DNA of 54,408 nucleotides from Chloroflexota bacterium (GTDB lineage Bacteria; Chloroflexota; Anaerolineae; Aggregatilineales; Phototrophicaceae): contig RFIA01000005.1 of assembly GCA_003695675.1 (NCBI GenBank), positions 1 through 54,408 of the forward strand, given 5' to 3'. Below, in pieces: positions 17,385-25,971 of this stretch. The notes under the pieces are model-generated. The model saw nothing but the letters and a program-made list of their open reading frames with translations. It made no database searches and was not told the origin of the DNA. Position numbers and translations under genes: made by a program. The first letter of the stretch is position 1. The number at the start of each line of letters is the position of its first letter.

Positions 17385-18326
17385 ATGAGTGTTGTCAGCT
17401 TTGGTGAATTGTTGATCGATTTCGTCGCGCTCGAGTCCGGCGTGACCGTTGGTGAAGCCTCTGGATTTCAAAAAGCGCCGGGTGGCGCACCGGCCAATGT
17501 CGCTGTTGCTGTCAAGCGTCTTGGTCATGATTGTGCCTTCATCACCCAAGTCGGCGATGACCCGTTCGGTCATTTTCTCGTCGGTGTCTTGCAAGCTGAT
17601 GACATCGACACCCGTGGCGTCAGCTTTTCGACCGAAGCGCGGACAGCGCTAGCCTTCGTCTCGTTGGCCGAAGCCGGTGAACGCAGCTTCGTCTTCTATC
17701 GCCATCCGAGCGCGGATATGCTCATGCGACCCGAAGATGTCGTCATCGATGTAATTGACTCGCGGCAAATTTTTCACTTTGGCTCGATCACGATGATTGA
17801 CGAACCGGTGCGGTCGGCGACATTGTACGCCGTTCAATATGCCCGCGACAACGGCAAATTGATTTCGTATGATCCCAATTTGCGCCTCGCTTTGTGGCCG
17901 AGCGCCGATGCCGCCCGCGAGGGGATGCTGCGCGGTTTTGAGTATGCGCATTTCGTCAAGGTCAGCGATGACGAGGTTGAATTCTTGACCGGCGCTGACG
18001 ACCCGACCCCGTTGTGGCGCGACAATATCAAGTTGTTGGTTGTCACGCATGGTGCGGGTGGCGCGACGGTCTACACACCTGATGGACAATCGATGACAGT
18101 ACACGGCTTCAAAGTCGAACCGGTCGATACGACCGGCGCAGGAGACGGTTTTGTCGCCGGATTTTTGAGCGGTATCCTCACGCATCTTGAGGATTACACC
18201 GACCATCTTGAGTCGATCACACGTTTTGCAAACGCCGTCGGCGCGATGACGACGACGCAGCGTGGCGCGATTCCGGCACTGCCGACCCGCGCTCAAGTCG
18301 ATGCGTTTTTAAGTCAAAATCCGTAA
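17385..18326 (+). CDS. PfkB family carbohydrate kinase, fructokinase-like
   Basis: A ribokinase-fold sugar kinase of 313 aa that phosphorylates a hexose (fructose most likely) with ATP in the cytoplasm. The N-terminal PfkB signature is GGAPANVAVAVKRLG, with the sugar-binding GELLIDF start. The C-terminal signature DTTGAGDGFVAGFLSG holds the catalytic Asp and anion hole. The FYRHPSADMLM and SYDPNLRLALWP stretches are typical of bacterial fructokinases (ScrK-like) rather than ribokinase. GGAG at 7-nt spacing supports the ATG. It is monocistronic, ending 22 nt before a perfect hairpin that separates it from convergent genes. Confidence 0.9.
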   Translation: MSVVSFGELLIDFVALESGVTVGEASGFQKAPGGAPANVAVAVKRLGHDCAFITQVGDDPFGHFLVGVLQADDIDTRGVSFSTEARTALAFVSLAEAGERSFVFYRHPSADMLMRPEDVVIDVIDSRQIFHFGSITMIDEPVRSATLYAVQYARDNGKLISYDPNLRLALWPSADAAREGMLRGFEYAHFVKVSDDEVEFLTGADDPTPLWRDNIKLLVVTHGAGGATVYTPDGQSMTVHGFKVEPVDTTGAGDGFVAGFLSGILTHLEDYTDHLESITRFANAVGAMTTTQRGAIPALPTRAQVDAFLSQNP

Positions 18327-18348
18327 TGACAAAGGATTTGGTGTACAA

Positions 18349-18377
18349 TGTAGGGGCACTCATGCCGTGCCCCTACA
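18349..18377. repeat. GTAGGGGCAC palindrome between convergent genes
   Basis: TGTAGGGGCAC-TCATGCC-GTGCCCCTACA is a perfect 11-bp stem with a 7-nt loop. It lies between the convergent fructokinase and cytochrome-fusion genes and may terminate both. The GTAGGGGC/GCCCCTAC arms recur in degenerate form at 40728-40735 and 44753-44760, so it belongs to a REP-like family. Confidence 0.7.
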
Positions 18378-18396
18378 ATCTAGGTTACATTGGCGA

Positions 18397-19644
18397 TTAA
18401 TTGTTCGGTGCGCCCGCCCGAATCCATTCGGCAATCAGATTGATTTCATCTTCTGATAGTGGGTCGCCGAGCGCGGGCATTGTCCCCGTTCGCAGCATAA
18501 TCATTAATGTGCTGTTGTCCGGGTCGCCGGGGATGACATCAGGTAAGAACGATGACCCCAAGATGACATTCTCGTAAGTGTCCAATTGCAGACCATTGGG
18601 CGGCGAACCGACGATACTCTCTGGCCCATGACAGAAAACACAACGTGTTTGAAAGATGGGTTGAATGTCTTCGGCAAAACTGACGGTTGTACCTGCCGCC
18701 GAGTCGTTCGACGCAACCGCATCTGGTTCATCAGGCGACTCGATTTCAGCAACAAGTGCCGCCGTGTCATCAACAAGTGACAACCATTGTGTGACCGCGC
18801 TTTCGACATCGACCGTCTCAAGCATATCATACGTCAAATACTCAACATCAGGCAGCGGCTCAATGGGCACCACGTCGAGAAAGTCAAAGTGCAACAGCAG
18901 TGAAAATGCAGGGAAAGCGTTGTCGTCAATTTCTTCGCTGCGTACCAACATATTGATGACACTGGCCTCTTGCACAACCGGTTGATAGTCGGCAGGCCGC
19001 GCCGGTGAAAAAGGCGCATCGCCACTCGCATTGGGCACAAAACCTGTTTGCGCATCGCGAGGGTTGCTACTGTACATCACATGGCCGAACAGCGCGTCAA
19101 ATCGATTGGGCACGCCCAAAATTTGCTCTACGCCCGTGATTTGTTGGCCATCGATAAAGACAAGTGCCGGCCCCCATGTCGCCACCTCGCTCCAAACTTT
19201 AGGGATAATCGGCGCTTCTTGGCCGGTATCGCCATGCAGGAAAATGTCTTCAGCGATTCCACCTTGCCAATAGTCGGCCAATGCCTCGGGCACCGGCGAC
19301 CCAAAAAGTGGAAAGATGATCGTAATTTCGGCGTCATTGAGGACAGTATCGGCATCAAGACGATATTGGTCAACTGAAAAACGCGAGAACATCAACCCAG
19401 TATCATTCTCTGGGTCGAGATGGAGTTCAAAGAATCCATCGTCGAGATTTTTCACCCCAACGCCATCAAGCGCCATTGTATCGGGATACTCCCCAATTTG
19501 CTGCGCCATCGTGCCACGTAGGTGAATGCCATTTTCTGTATCTTGACCTTTGGCCGTATCGGTCAACCGAGTTGAGACAATAAACACGATTCCCGATAAT
19601 AAAACAAAGCTGATAAACAGGCCGCGTAGATATTTCTTTTCCAT
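18397..19644 (-). CDS. Secreted protein with C-terminal cytochrome c domain, paralogue of the next gene
   Basis: A protein of 415 aa. The N-terminal signal/anchor is at residues about 8-25. Residues about 40-310 are closely similar to the neighbouring gene at 19781-20701 (shared HLRGT, FFELHLD, SVDQYRLDADT versus YVDQYQLNADT, FIDGQQ versus FIDGEQ, GHVMYS versus GHMMYT, ASGDAP versus STGDAP). After an Ala/Ser-rich linker, about residues 330-415 form a monoheme cytochrome c domain: CVFCHG for heme attachment and a distal Met ligand candidate in RTGTMPALGDPLSEDEI. The last part is like PSCyt-type caps. Probably extracytoplasmic electron transfer fused to a beta-rich domain of unknown role. Confidence 0.75.
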   Translation of the reverse strand: MEKKYLRGLFISFVLLSGIVFIVSTRLTDTAKGQDTENGIHLRGTMAQQIGEYPDTMALDGVGVKNLDDGFFELHLDPENDTGLMFSRFSVDQYRLDADTVLNDAEITIIFPLFGSPVPEALADYWQGGIAEDIFLHGDTGQEAPIIPKVWSEVATWGPALVFIDGQQITGVEQILGVPNRFDALFGHVMYSSNPRDAQTGFVPNASGDAPFSPARPADYQPVVQEASVINMLVRSEEIDDNAFPAFSLLLHFDFLDVVPIEPLPDVEYLTYDMLETVDVESAVTQWLSLVDDTAALVAEIESPDEPDAVASNDSAAGTTVSFAEDIQPIFQTRCVFCHGPESIVGSPPNGLQLDTYENVILGSSFLPDVIPGDPDNSTLMIMLRTGTMPALGDPLSEDEINLIAEWIRAGAPNN

Positions 19645-19780
19645 GATTTACACTCCTCAATGGAAACATTATGTCCCATGTCGTCAATAAAATTGGTAAC
19701 GTCATCACAACAAACCGGGTGCGCACATTGGTCACACCCGGTGTATTTCATAATATCAATCAGCTACTCACGGTGCGAGA

Positions 19781-20701
19781 TTACGCATCGGCTTCGGTGA
19801 TGGTAGCTTCAATTTCGTCGGCCAATGCCAACCATTGGTCAAACAATCCTTGGATATCTTCGGGTGTGAGGCCGTTTAACGCCTCGTCCCATGTCAGATA
19901 TTCAACATCTTGCAACGGTTCGATTTCTTCGACATCCAAGAAGTTGAAGTGCATGAATGTGGTGAAGGGTGGGAATGCGTTTTGATCGCGTTCGTCGGTG
20001 CGGACAACGAGATGTAACATTTTGGCGTCCATATCAAATGGGACGACATCTGAGGGTGCCATTGGCGAGTAGGGAGCGTCGCCTGTGCTGTTCGACACAA
20101 AACCCGTCTCTGGATCGCGAACTAGATTGGTATACATCATGTGACCGTACAATGCGCCGAGCGGATTGGTTTCGCTCACCATGTTGGTGCCACCTTGCCA
20201 TTGCTCACCATCAATAAAGACCACGGCTGGCCCCCAACTTGCTACATCATTCCAAACTGCCGGAAGAACCGGCGCTTCATTGCCGCTGTCGCCGTGTAAT
20301 GGAATAAAATCGGTGATGCCACCTTCCCAATATTCCGGTTCAAGATCATTGTTAAACCCGAACAACGGATAGACAACTGTAATCTGCGAGTCTTCGAGAA
20401 GCGTGTCGGCATTGAGCTGATATTGATCGACATAGAAGCGGCCAATCATCAACCCAACGTCATTAGTTGCATCGAGGTGCAGTTCAAAAAAGCCGGGACG
20501 TTCTAATGGCTCGACATCGCTGCCATCATAAGAAAACGAGTCGGGATACTGCCCGATGCGCACGACAGAAGTGCCGCGTAAATGAAATTCACTCGGTTCA
20601 CCTTCGTCCCCTTCTTGCGCATGAGTCGCGCCGATCAAAACACCTGTGACAAGTACAAGCAACAGGCCAAGAACAACAGACATACGTTTACTTTTACTCA
20701 T
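19781..20701 (-). CDS. Secreted protein of unknown function, tandem paralogue without cytochrome
   Basis: A protein of 306 aa with a Sec signal (about residues 8-28, ending in THAQ). The mature part lines up over its length with the N-terminal 300 residues of the downstream gene, then stops where that one continues into a cytochrome c domain. The fold is probably beta-sandwich (FFELHLDATNDVGLMIGRFY; MLHLVVRTDERDQNAFPPF). No cysteine is present, so it has no covalent heme. The two genes lie head-to-tail, 136 nt apart on the same strand, a clear tandem duplication followed by domain gain or loss. I do not recognise the family. Confidence 0.75.
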   Translation of the reverse strand: MSKSKRMSVVLGLLLVLVTGVLIGATHAQEGDEGEPSEFHLRGTSVVRIGQYPDSFSYDGSDVEPLERPGFFELHLDATNDVGLMIGRFYVDQYQLNADTLLEDSQITVVYPLFGFNNDLEPEYWEGGITDFIPLHGDSGNEAPVLPAVWNDVASWGPAVVFIDGEQWQGGTNMVSETNPLGALYGHMMYTNLVRDPETGFVSNSTGDAPYSPMAPSDVVPFDMDAKMLHLVVRTDERDQNAFPPFTTFMHFNFLDVEEIEPLQDVEYLTWDEALNGLTPEDIQGLFDQWLALADEIEATITEADA

Positions 20702-20915
20702 TGTGGTTACTCCATTTTACATATCTACATAGACAGTATTGCAAATAGCTGCAACTTTTATACCGAAATAGGCTGGGCAAAATAAATTGTTTTTGTCACC
20801 TAAAAAACAGTCATTTGTCATGTCTCTTGCCGACAACGCTGAAAATGAGGCATCTTGGCAGTGTGAAGCCGGTATATACTGAGGGTATGTGAGATGATGT
20901 GAAGGGGGACGCCTC
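20702..20915. other. Divergent gap with a -10 candidate
   Basis: TATACT at 20875-20880, 35 nt before the zinc-ribbon gene start, is a candidate -10; TTGGCA at 20855-20860 is nearby but too close for a normal -35. No gene is seen. Confidence 0.35.
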
Positions 20916-22409
20916 ATGCCAATCGAACGTACCTGCCCGGATTGTGGCGAGGAACTAACACTCAACTTTTCCAATTACACGGCGACGTGCGCCCATTGTG
21001 GCTATCGCCGCAACAGCTTAACAGGTCTTGACGAAAAGGCCAATCAGGTCAAAGAGCACGGGCCGCAACATGCTGTCTTGTTGACGCACAAAGGCGAAAT
21101 TTATCCGCGAGCGCGTTCGGCATTTTATACCGGCCACGACCATCTACATCGTGGCAATCCCGAAGCGGCGTTGGAGGCTTTTCAACGGGCGTTGTCGCTT
21201 CAGCCAGACTTCACCGATGCGCATTTGTGGATTGCAAAACTTATTGATGACGAAGCGGCCAAACGCGAACATCTGAGCTTCATCCTCGCCAACGACCCAG
21301 CGCATCTCGAAGCGACTCGCGAAATCATGATTCTCAACGGCGATATGACTCGCGAGGAAGCCGAACGCACACATCATTATAATGACCCAGAGCTACGCCA
21401 AGCCGATGAAGCGGTGCAAGCCGCATTCGATACACTTGAATGCCCCGTCTGCATGGGCGACTTGACCGTGCATGACGACAATAATCATGTCGAATGTAAA
21501 TTTTGCGGCTACACAGCGACACGCCCCCAACCGACGATGGGTATCGGCGCGACATCGTTGACGGCGGCGTTACTCAAACGTAAGGCGCAGCAAACCAAAT
21601 GGGTCATCGGTGAGCGCTTGCTGCATTGCAACAATTGTGGCGCACAGCGCACGATACCCGGCACAAAATTGTCGTCGCATTGTCCATTTTGCGACTCAAA
21701 TCAAGTCATCGTGCAAGACGCGCTCGACTCTTTTGAGCAACCGGTCGGCCTGATTCCGTTTGCAATCACGCGCAATGAAGCCGGTGAACACATCAAGAAG
21801 CAGCTTAGCACATTCGGCAATCGATTGCGCGGCATCTTCGACAACAATAAAGTCGCCCGTGCCACACTCAATGGTTATTATCTGCCCTTCTGGATATTTG
21901 ATGTCTATGTACAGGTGACGCAAACGACGATGTATTATGGCGGAATGGGTGGCGGCTACATACCCGCGCAACGCTCAGAATACAGCGACGCCGTTTATGA
22001 TATTGCTGTCTGTGGCGTGACATCGCCACCGCAACATTTAACGGCGAAACTCGGCGCTTATAATTTGAAGAAAATGGTGGCTTACGATCCGCAATTGTTG
22101 GCGAGATACCCGGCGGAACTCTACAGCATCGACTTCGACAAGGCGGCGTTGGAAGCGCGGAGCATCGTCGCGAAGCAAATGCGCGAAAAATACAATCATG
22201 GTGTGCGGCGTCGCTCAGGCTTTGAAGACGAACGCGAAGAAGAAATTCAAGTCTCGACAATGCCGCAATATATGGACTTTCAACTCGTCTTGATGCCGGT
22301 GTGGGTAGCAACACTCATCGAAGAAGATGATGATATGCGCACGGCGCTCGTCAATGGGCAGACGGGCACAGTTGTGCTCGGCAAAGCGCGTAAACCGCAA
22401 GCGCGATAG
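20916..22409 (+). CDS. Multi-zinc-ribbon and TPR protein, unknown function
   Basis: A protein of 497 aa, cytoplasmic by sequence. Three zinc ribbons are seen: CPDCGE...CAHCGY (residues 9-31), CPVCMG...CKFCGY (about 176-195), and CNNCGA...CPFCDS (about 239-260). Between the first two lies a TPR-type pair (ARSAFYTGHDHLHRGNPEAALEAFQRALSLQPDFTDAHLW). The third ribbon leads into a C-terminal region (VGLIPFAITRNEA, GYYLPFWIFDVYVQ) seen in proteins annotated as PriA-like or TFIIB-type ribbon proteins, though no helicase motifs are present. GGGGG at 7-nt spacing supports the ATG. Probably an adaptor that binds nucleic acid or protein. Confidence 0.75.
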   Translation: MPIERTCPDCGEELTLNFSNYTATCAHCGYRRNSLTGLDEKANQVKEHGPQHAVLLTHKGEIYPRARSAFYTGHDHLHRGNPEAALEAFQRALSLQPDFTDAHLWIAKLIDDEAAKREHLSFILANDPAHLEATREIMILNGDMTREEAERTHHYNDPELRQADEAVQAAFDTLECPVCMGDLTVHDDNNHVECKFCGYTATRPQPTMGIGATSLTAALLKRKAQQTKWVIGERLLHCNNCGAQRTIPGTKLSSHCPFCDSNQVIVQDALDSFEQPVGLIPFAITRNEAGEHIKKQLSTFGNRLRGIFDNNKVARATLNGYYLPFWIFDVYVQVTQTTMYYGGMGGGYIPAQRSEYSDAVYDIAVCGVTSPPQHLTAKLGAYNLKKMVAYDPQLLARYPAELYSIDFDKAALEARSIVAKQMREKYNHGVRRRSGFEDEREEEIQVSTMPQYMDFQLVLMPVWVATLIEEDDDMRTALVNGQTGTVVLGKARKPQAR

Positions 22410-22481
22410 TCTGTGCGGCGTCGGCTTGCTGGGCAGACATCATCATACGAACATGTCTCTTATCCGCGTCTCGGCGGATGC

Positions 22482-22509
22482 GGGGCGGCCAAATTGGTCG
22501 CCCTGTTTT
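22482..22509 (+). terminator. Intrinsic terminator after the zinc-ribbon gene
   Basis: GGGGCGGCCAA and TTGGTCGCCCT pair (9 of 11 plus wobble) around a short loop and are followed by GTTTTG. A smaller ATCCGC/GCGGAT hairpin precedes it at 22462-22479. Confidence 0.6.
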
Positions 22510-22579
22510 GATTCCGGCAGCGCAATAAGATAAGTTGTGGTAGTCTTGTGAAGATATGCAATTTTAATCGGAGCACACA

Positions 22580-24139
22580 ATGGTCAAATTTGTTGATGTA
22601 TTGAAAGTCGATGCCCTCGAAGAGTCAAAAGGCACGACGGTTTATATCAAAGGACGCGGCATCGCCTTGTATAAATACGAGGGTGAATTCTGGGCGCTTG
22701 ACAACAAGTGTATTCATCGCGGCGGGCAACTCGGCGATGGCTGGATGGAAGATTGCAATGTCATTTGCCCGTTACACGGTTGGGATTATGACGTCAAGAC
22801 CGGCGTCAGCCGTTATAACCCGAAAGATCGCGTGGCGACTTATCCGACGCGAGTTGAAGGCGACAACGTACAAATTGATGCCGATGCTGTCCCAGCCCAA
22901 CCGCATAACCAAAACGAATATCTGTGGCAATACGTCCGCCGTGATGATGACGTCGAGCACCATCTCCATGACTTGCACGGTATGGCGCGCGGGCATAAAG
23001 AAGAAATCGAACCGATGCGGACGACACGCGCCGTCCCCAATTTCGACGATATTTATTTCTTGCCGGGTCAACTCGCCGTGCTGCCTTTGCTCGACGACGA
23101 AGTCGTGGACACAAGCGTTATCATCGGTGGTCGAGCGGAAAAGCCGCTCAGGTTACGCGCCCCGATATACATCAGTCACATGAGTTTCGGCGCGTTGAGT
23201 GTTGAAGCGAAGATGGCGCTCGCCAAAGGTGCGTCGGACTTCGGGACGGTGATGTGTAGTGGCGAAGGCGGCATGAACCCGAAAAGCCGCGCCCTCGCTT
23301 CACAATATATCTTCGAGATGGCATCGGGCTATTTCGGTTGGACGGAAGACAATATCCGCAAGGCCGACGCGATTGAAATCAAAATCGGGCAGAGCGCGAA
23401 AACCGGACTCGGTGGCTTGCTCCCGGCGGCGAAAGTCACCGAAGAGATAGCGGCTGTTCGCGGTCTTGAACGCGGGCAAGACGCGAAAAGTCCGTCGCGC
23501 TTCCCGGACATCAATTCACTCGCCGACATGCGCCAGCGCATTGCGGACATCCGCGCCATCAATCCCGGCATCCCAATTGGCATCAAATTCGCGGCGAGTC
23601 GTCTTGAAAAAGACCTCGCTGCCGCTTGTGAACTCGATGTCGATTTCATCACGATTGATGGGCGTCCCGGCGGGACAGGTGCCGCGCCGGTGCATGTCAA
23701 AGACCACATCGGGTTGCCGACGGTGTATGCTTTACCCCGCGCCCGCAAATGGCTCGATGACCACGGTGTGACTGATGTCACGTTGTGTGTGACCGGTGGC
23801 TTCCGCACGAGCGCGGACGTGGCCAAAGCGCTCGCGATGGGCGCGGATGCCGTCGCCATCGCCACTGCTGCGATGATGGCGATAGGCTGCCAACAATATC
23901 GGGCATGCAACAGCAACAATTGCCCGGTCGGAATCGCCACACAACGCATGGAATTGCGGCAGCGTTTCGATTACAACATCTCGGCGAAACGGCTCGTCAA
24001 TTTCCTTGAGGCGATGACGGAACAGATGACCGATTTCGCCCGTATGTGTGGCAAAAATCGCTTGGCGGACTTAAGCGTCGAAGACCTCGCCACGACGAGT
24101 CATGACATCGCGTTGTATACATCGATTCCTCATGTGTAA
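22580..24139 (+). CDS. Rieske-type [2Fe-2S] domain fused to glutamate-synthase FMN domain
   Basis: A protein of 519 aa. Residues 1-110 are a Rieske ferredoxin-like domain (Cys44-x-His46, CIHRGG; Cys63-xx-His66, CPLHGW). Residues about 170-500 are a GltS/GltB central FMN domain: YISHMSFGALS, GEGGMNPKSRA, IKIGQSAKTGLGG, DGRPGGTGAAP, CVTGGFRTSADV. The three cluster cysteines Cys437, Cys443 and Cys448 (CQQYRAC...CPVG) bind a 3Fe-4S centre in this family. No glutaminase domain and no gltD gene is nearby, so it cannot be a standard NADPH glutamate synthase. A ferredoxin-linked oxidoreductase or archaeal-type GOGAT core is more likely. GGAG at 6-nt spacing supports the start. Confidence 0.85.
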   Translation: MVKFVDVLKVDALEESKGTTVYIKGRGIALYKYEGEFWALDNKCIHRGGQLGDGWMEDCNVICPLHGWDYDVKTGVSRYNPKDRVATYPTRVEGDNVQIDADAVPAQPHNQNEYLWQYVRRDDDVEHHLHDLHGMARGHKEEIEPMRTTRAVPNFDDIYFLPGQLAVLPLLDDEVVDTSVIIGGRAEKPLRLRAPIYISHMSFGALSVEAKMALAKGASDFGTVMCSGEGGMNPKSRALASQYIFEMASGYFGWTEDNIRKADAIEIKIGQSAKTGLGGLLPAAKVTEEIAAVRGLERGQDAKSPSRFPDINSLADMRQRIADIRAINPGIPIGIKFAASRLEKDLAAACELDVDFITIDGRPGGTGAAPVHVKDHIGLPTVYALPRARKWLDDHGVTDVTLCVTGGFRTSADVAKALAMGADAVAIATAAMMAIGCQQYRACNSNNCPVGIATQRMELRQRFDYNISAKRLVNFLEAMTEQMTDFARMCGKNRLADLSVEDLATTSHDIALYTSIPHV

Positions 24140-24179
24140 ATAAACTCAGGACTTCATCGCAATTCGAGGGGCAATTGGA

Positions 24180-24599
24180 ATGCCAACACTGTCGCGCTGG
24201 TTCATCAAAATCGGTATGGTGTATCTGATTGCCGGTTTAATCATGGGCGCGGCGATACTGATACAACCTGTCTTCGATTTGTCCCCAAAGATACATGCCT
24301 TACGCCCAGTTTATTTACACTTCCTTTTCATCGGTTGGGTGACACAAGTTATCATGGGGGTCGGTTACTGGATGTTCCCAAAATATTCAAAAGAGACGCC
24401 GCGTGGTAGTGAACGACTCGGTTGGGCGGTGTTCATCCTCTTAAATCTTGGTTTGGTTTTGCGTGCGATTGGTGAACCCGCGCCGATTTTCTGGCCGCAA
24501 ATTGATTTGGGTTGGATGTTGGCAGTTGCGTCAATCTGTTTGTTACTGGCTGGCTGGGGATTCATCTTCAATACGTGGGGGCGCATTAAGGAACGATAA
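24180..24599 (+). CDS. Small heme-copper-oxidase-like membrane protein 1
   Basis: A protein of 139 aa with four hydrophobic segments. The second segment, YLHFLFIGWVTQVIMGVGYWMFPK, resembles the 'H...GW....fG..y...P' helix of cbb3/NorB-type subunit I and contains one His. It is far shorter than a full subunit I (about 450-550 aa) and lacks the CuB histidines. GAGGGG at 8-nt spacing precedes the ATG. The gene is followed after 2 nt by a paralogue, so the two are co-translated. Possible role: a heme-binding membrane pair working with the Rieske/FMN protein 40 nt upstream. Confidence 0.65.
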   Translation: MPTLSRWFIKIGMVYLIAGLIMGAAILIQPVFDLSPKIHALRPVYLHFLFIGWVTQVIMGVGYWMFPKYSKETPRGSERLGWAVFILLNLGLVLRAIGEPAPIFWPQIDLGWMLAVASICLLLAGWGFIFNTWGRIKER

Positions 24600-24601
24600 T
24601 C

Positions 24602-25024
24602 ATGCCCAAACTAAGTGTTTGGTTGGTTCGTGCAGCGCTGTTACACATGGGGGTTGGATTTCTCTTCGGCGCGTTGATTTTATTCCACAAAGGGCTGCCA
24701 CTGTACAATTGGATTTGGCGCTTACTCAATCTCCACACTGAATTGATGATTTTCGGTTGGACTATGCAGCTTGTGATGGGTGTTGCATTTTTTGCATTGC
24801 CGCGTCTCTCTGGGCGCGACAATCGTTATGGTGCTGAGCAACTCGGCTGGTGGAGCTTCTATCTGCTCAATGGCGGCGTGATATTGACTGCATTCGGACG
24901 CTGGTTCACGATCAATATATTGATGCTTTCCGGCAGGTTTTTTGTGTTGATAGCTGTGATGTTGTATGTGCGGATGATTTGGCCGCGTGTTAAGCCCTTC
25001 GGTGGGGCTTCGGCTTCTCAGTAG
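24602..25024 (+). CDS. Small heme-copper-oxidase-like membrane protein 2
   Basis: A protein of 140 aa with four hydrophobic segments, similar in plan to the preceding gene: NLHTELMIFGWTMQLVMGVAFFALPR corresponds to that protein's second helix, with His and GW retained, followed by a matching 'GAEQLGWWSFYLLNGG' stretch (compare 'GSERLGWAVFILLNLG'). It starts 2 nt after the stop of its partner. The two look like a tandem duplication and may form a heterodimer. It converges on the ABC permease gene with 17 nt between stops. Confidence 0.65.
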   Translation: MPKLSVWLVRAALLHMGVGFLFGALILFHKGLPLYNWIWRLLNLHTELMIFGWTMQLVMGVAFFALPRLSGRDNRYGAEQLGWWSFYLLNGGVILTAFGRWFTINILMLSGRFFVLIAVMLYVRMIWPRVKPFGGASASQ

Positions 25025-25041
25025 CAACACCCAGCGCAAGA

Positions 25042-25971
25042 TTATTTCGTTTTTGTTTGAGGGTCAAACGCATCGCGCAGGCCATCGCCGACGATGTACA
25101 AGCACAGCACCGTCACCATGATGAAAAGACCGGGCATGAAGACAAGATGCGGCCCGGTGCGGAAGAATGTCCGCGAATTGCTGAGCATGTTGCCCCACGT
25201 CGCCGTCGGTGGTTGCACACCAAGACCGAGAAAACTGAGCGCAGACTCGATCAAAATCACATTGCCGATGCTGATGGCGAGCGACACAATCGTGACCGAG
25301 AAGACATTCGGCAGAATATGCGTCAACATAATGCGCAGATTCGAGGCGCCAATCGCGCGTGCGCTGAGGATGTATTCGCGTTCACGAATCGAGAGCGTTT
25401 CGCCACGCACGAGGCGCGTCGTGACTGTCCACGTCAAAAATGCGAGCACAAGCGTGATGACGAGTGGCGTGCTGCCGAATAACGCCGCGACAATCAACAG
25501 CAGCACAAGGCCGGGAATCGCGTTCAGCGTCGTGATGAGCCAGTTGACCACATCATCAATGACGCTGCCGTAAAAGCCGGTGATGACACCAAGCGTGACG
25601 CCGATAACGAGCGACAGCGCTGCCGACGCGACACCAATCCCAATCGAGACACGCCCGGCGATGAGTAGCCGCGACAATTGGTCACGACCGACATTGTCCG
25701 TGCCGAGGATGTGCCCGTCGGTTAAAATCGGCAACAAACGCGACGCCGAGGCATCCGTGTCGTTGGGGTCAACGCCGAGAATGAATTCGCTAATCAACGG
25801 CGCAAAAAGTGAGAGCAGCGTAATTATCACCAATACCGTAATGGCGATGAGCGTTAGCTTATCTTGTCGGATGTGATAGAGCGCAGCCTCGGTCAATGAG
25901 CGACTCTTGACGAATTGCTCACCAGACGACAGTTGAACGATATTGGGGTTTTTCGCCGTGGTTGCCATCAT
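25042..25971 (-). CDS. ABC transporter permease, peptide/nickel type (OppC/DppC family)
   Basis: An inner-membrane permease of 309 aa with six TM helices and a long N-terminal cytoplasmic segment. The EAA loop that contacts the ATPase is seen as ILSARAIGASNLRIMLTHILPN. GTDNVGRDQLSRLLIAGRVS is the typical OppC sequence before TM2. Its start overlaps the stop of the upstream permease by 4 nt (ATGA), so translation is coupled. With the neighbouring permease and solute-binding protein it forms an importer core; no ATP-binding subunit genes are in the window. Confidence 0.9.
   Translation of the reverse strand: MMATTAKNPNIVQLSSGEQFVKSRSLTEAALYHIRQDKLTLIAITVLVIITLLSLFAPLISEFILGVDPNDTDASASRLLPILTDGHILGTDNVGRDQLSRLLIAGRVSIGIGVASAALSLVIGVTLGVITGFYGSVIDDVVNWLITTLNAIPGLVLLLIVAALFGSTPLVITLVLAFLTWTVTTRLVRGETLSIREREYILSARAIGASNLRIMLTHILPNVFSVTIVSLAISIGNVILIESALSFLGLGVQPPTATWGNMLSNSRTFFRTGPHLVFMPGLFIMVTVLCLYIVGDGLRDAFDPQTKTK

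Noticed and set aside
22580-24139. Calling this gene gltB
   Set aside because: It lacks the N-terminal glutaminase domain and has a Rieske domain, and no gltD is present, so standard glutamate synthase is not supported.
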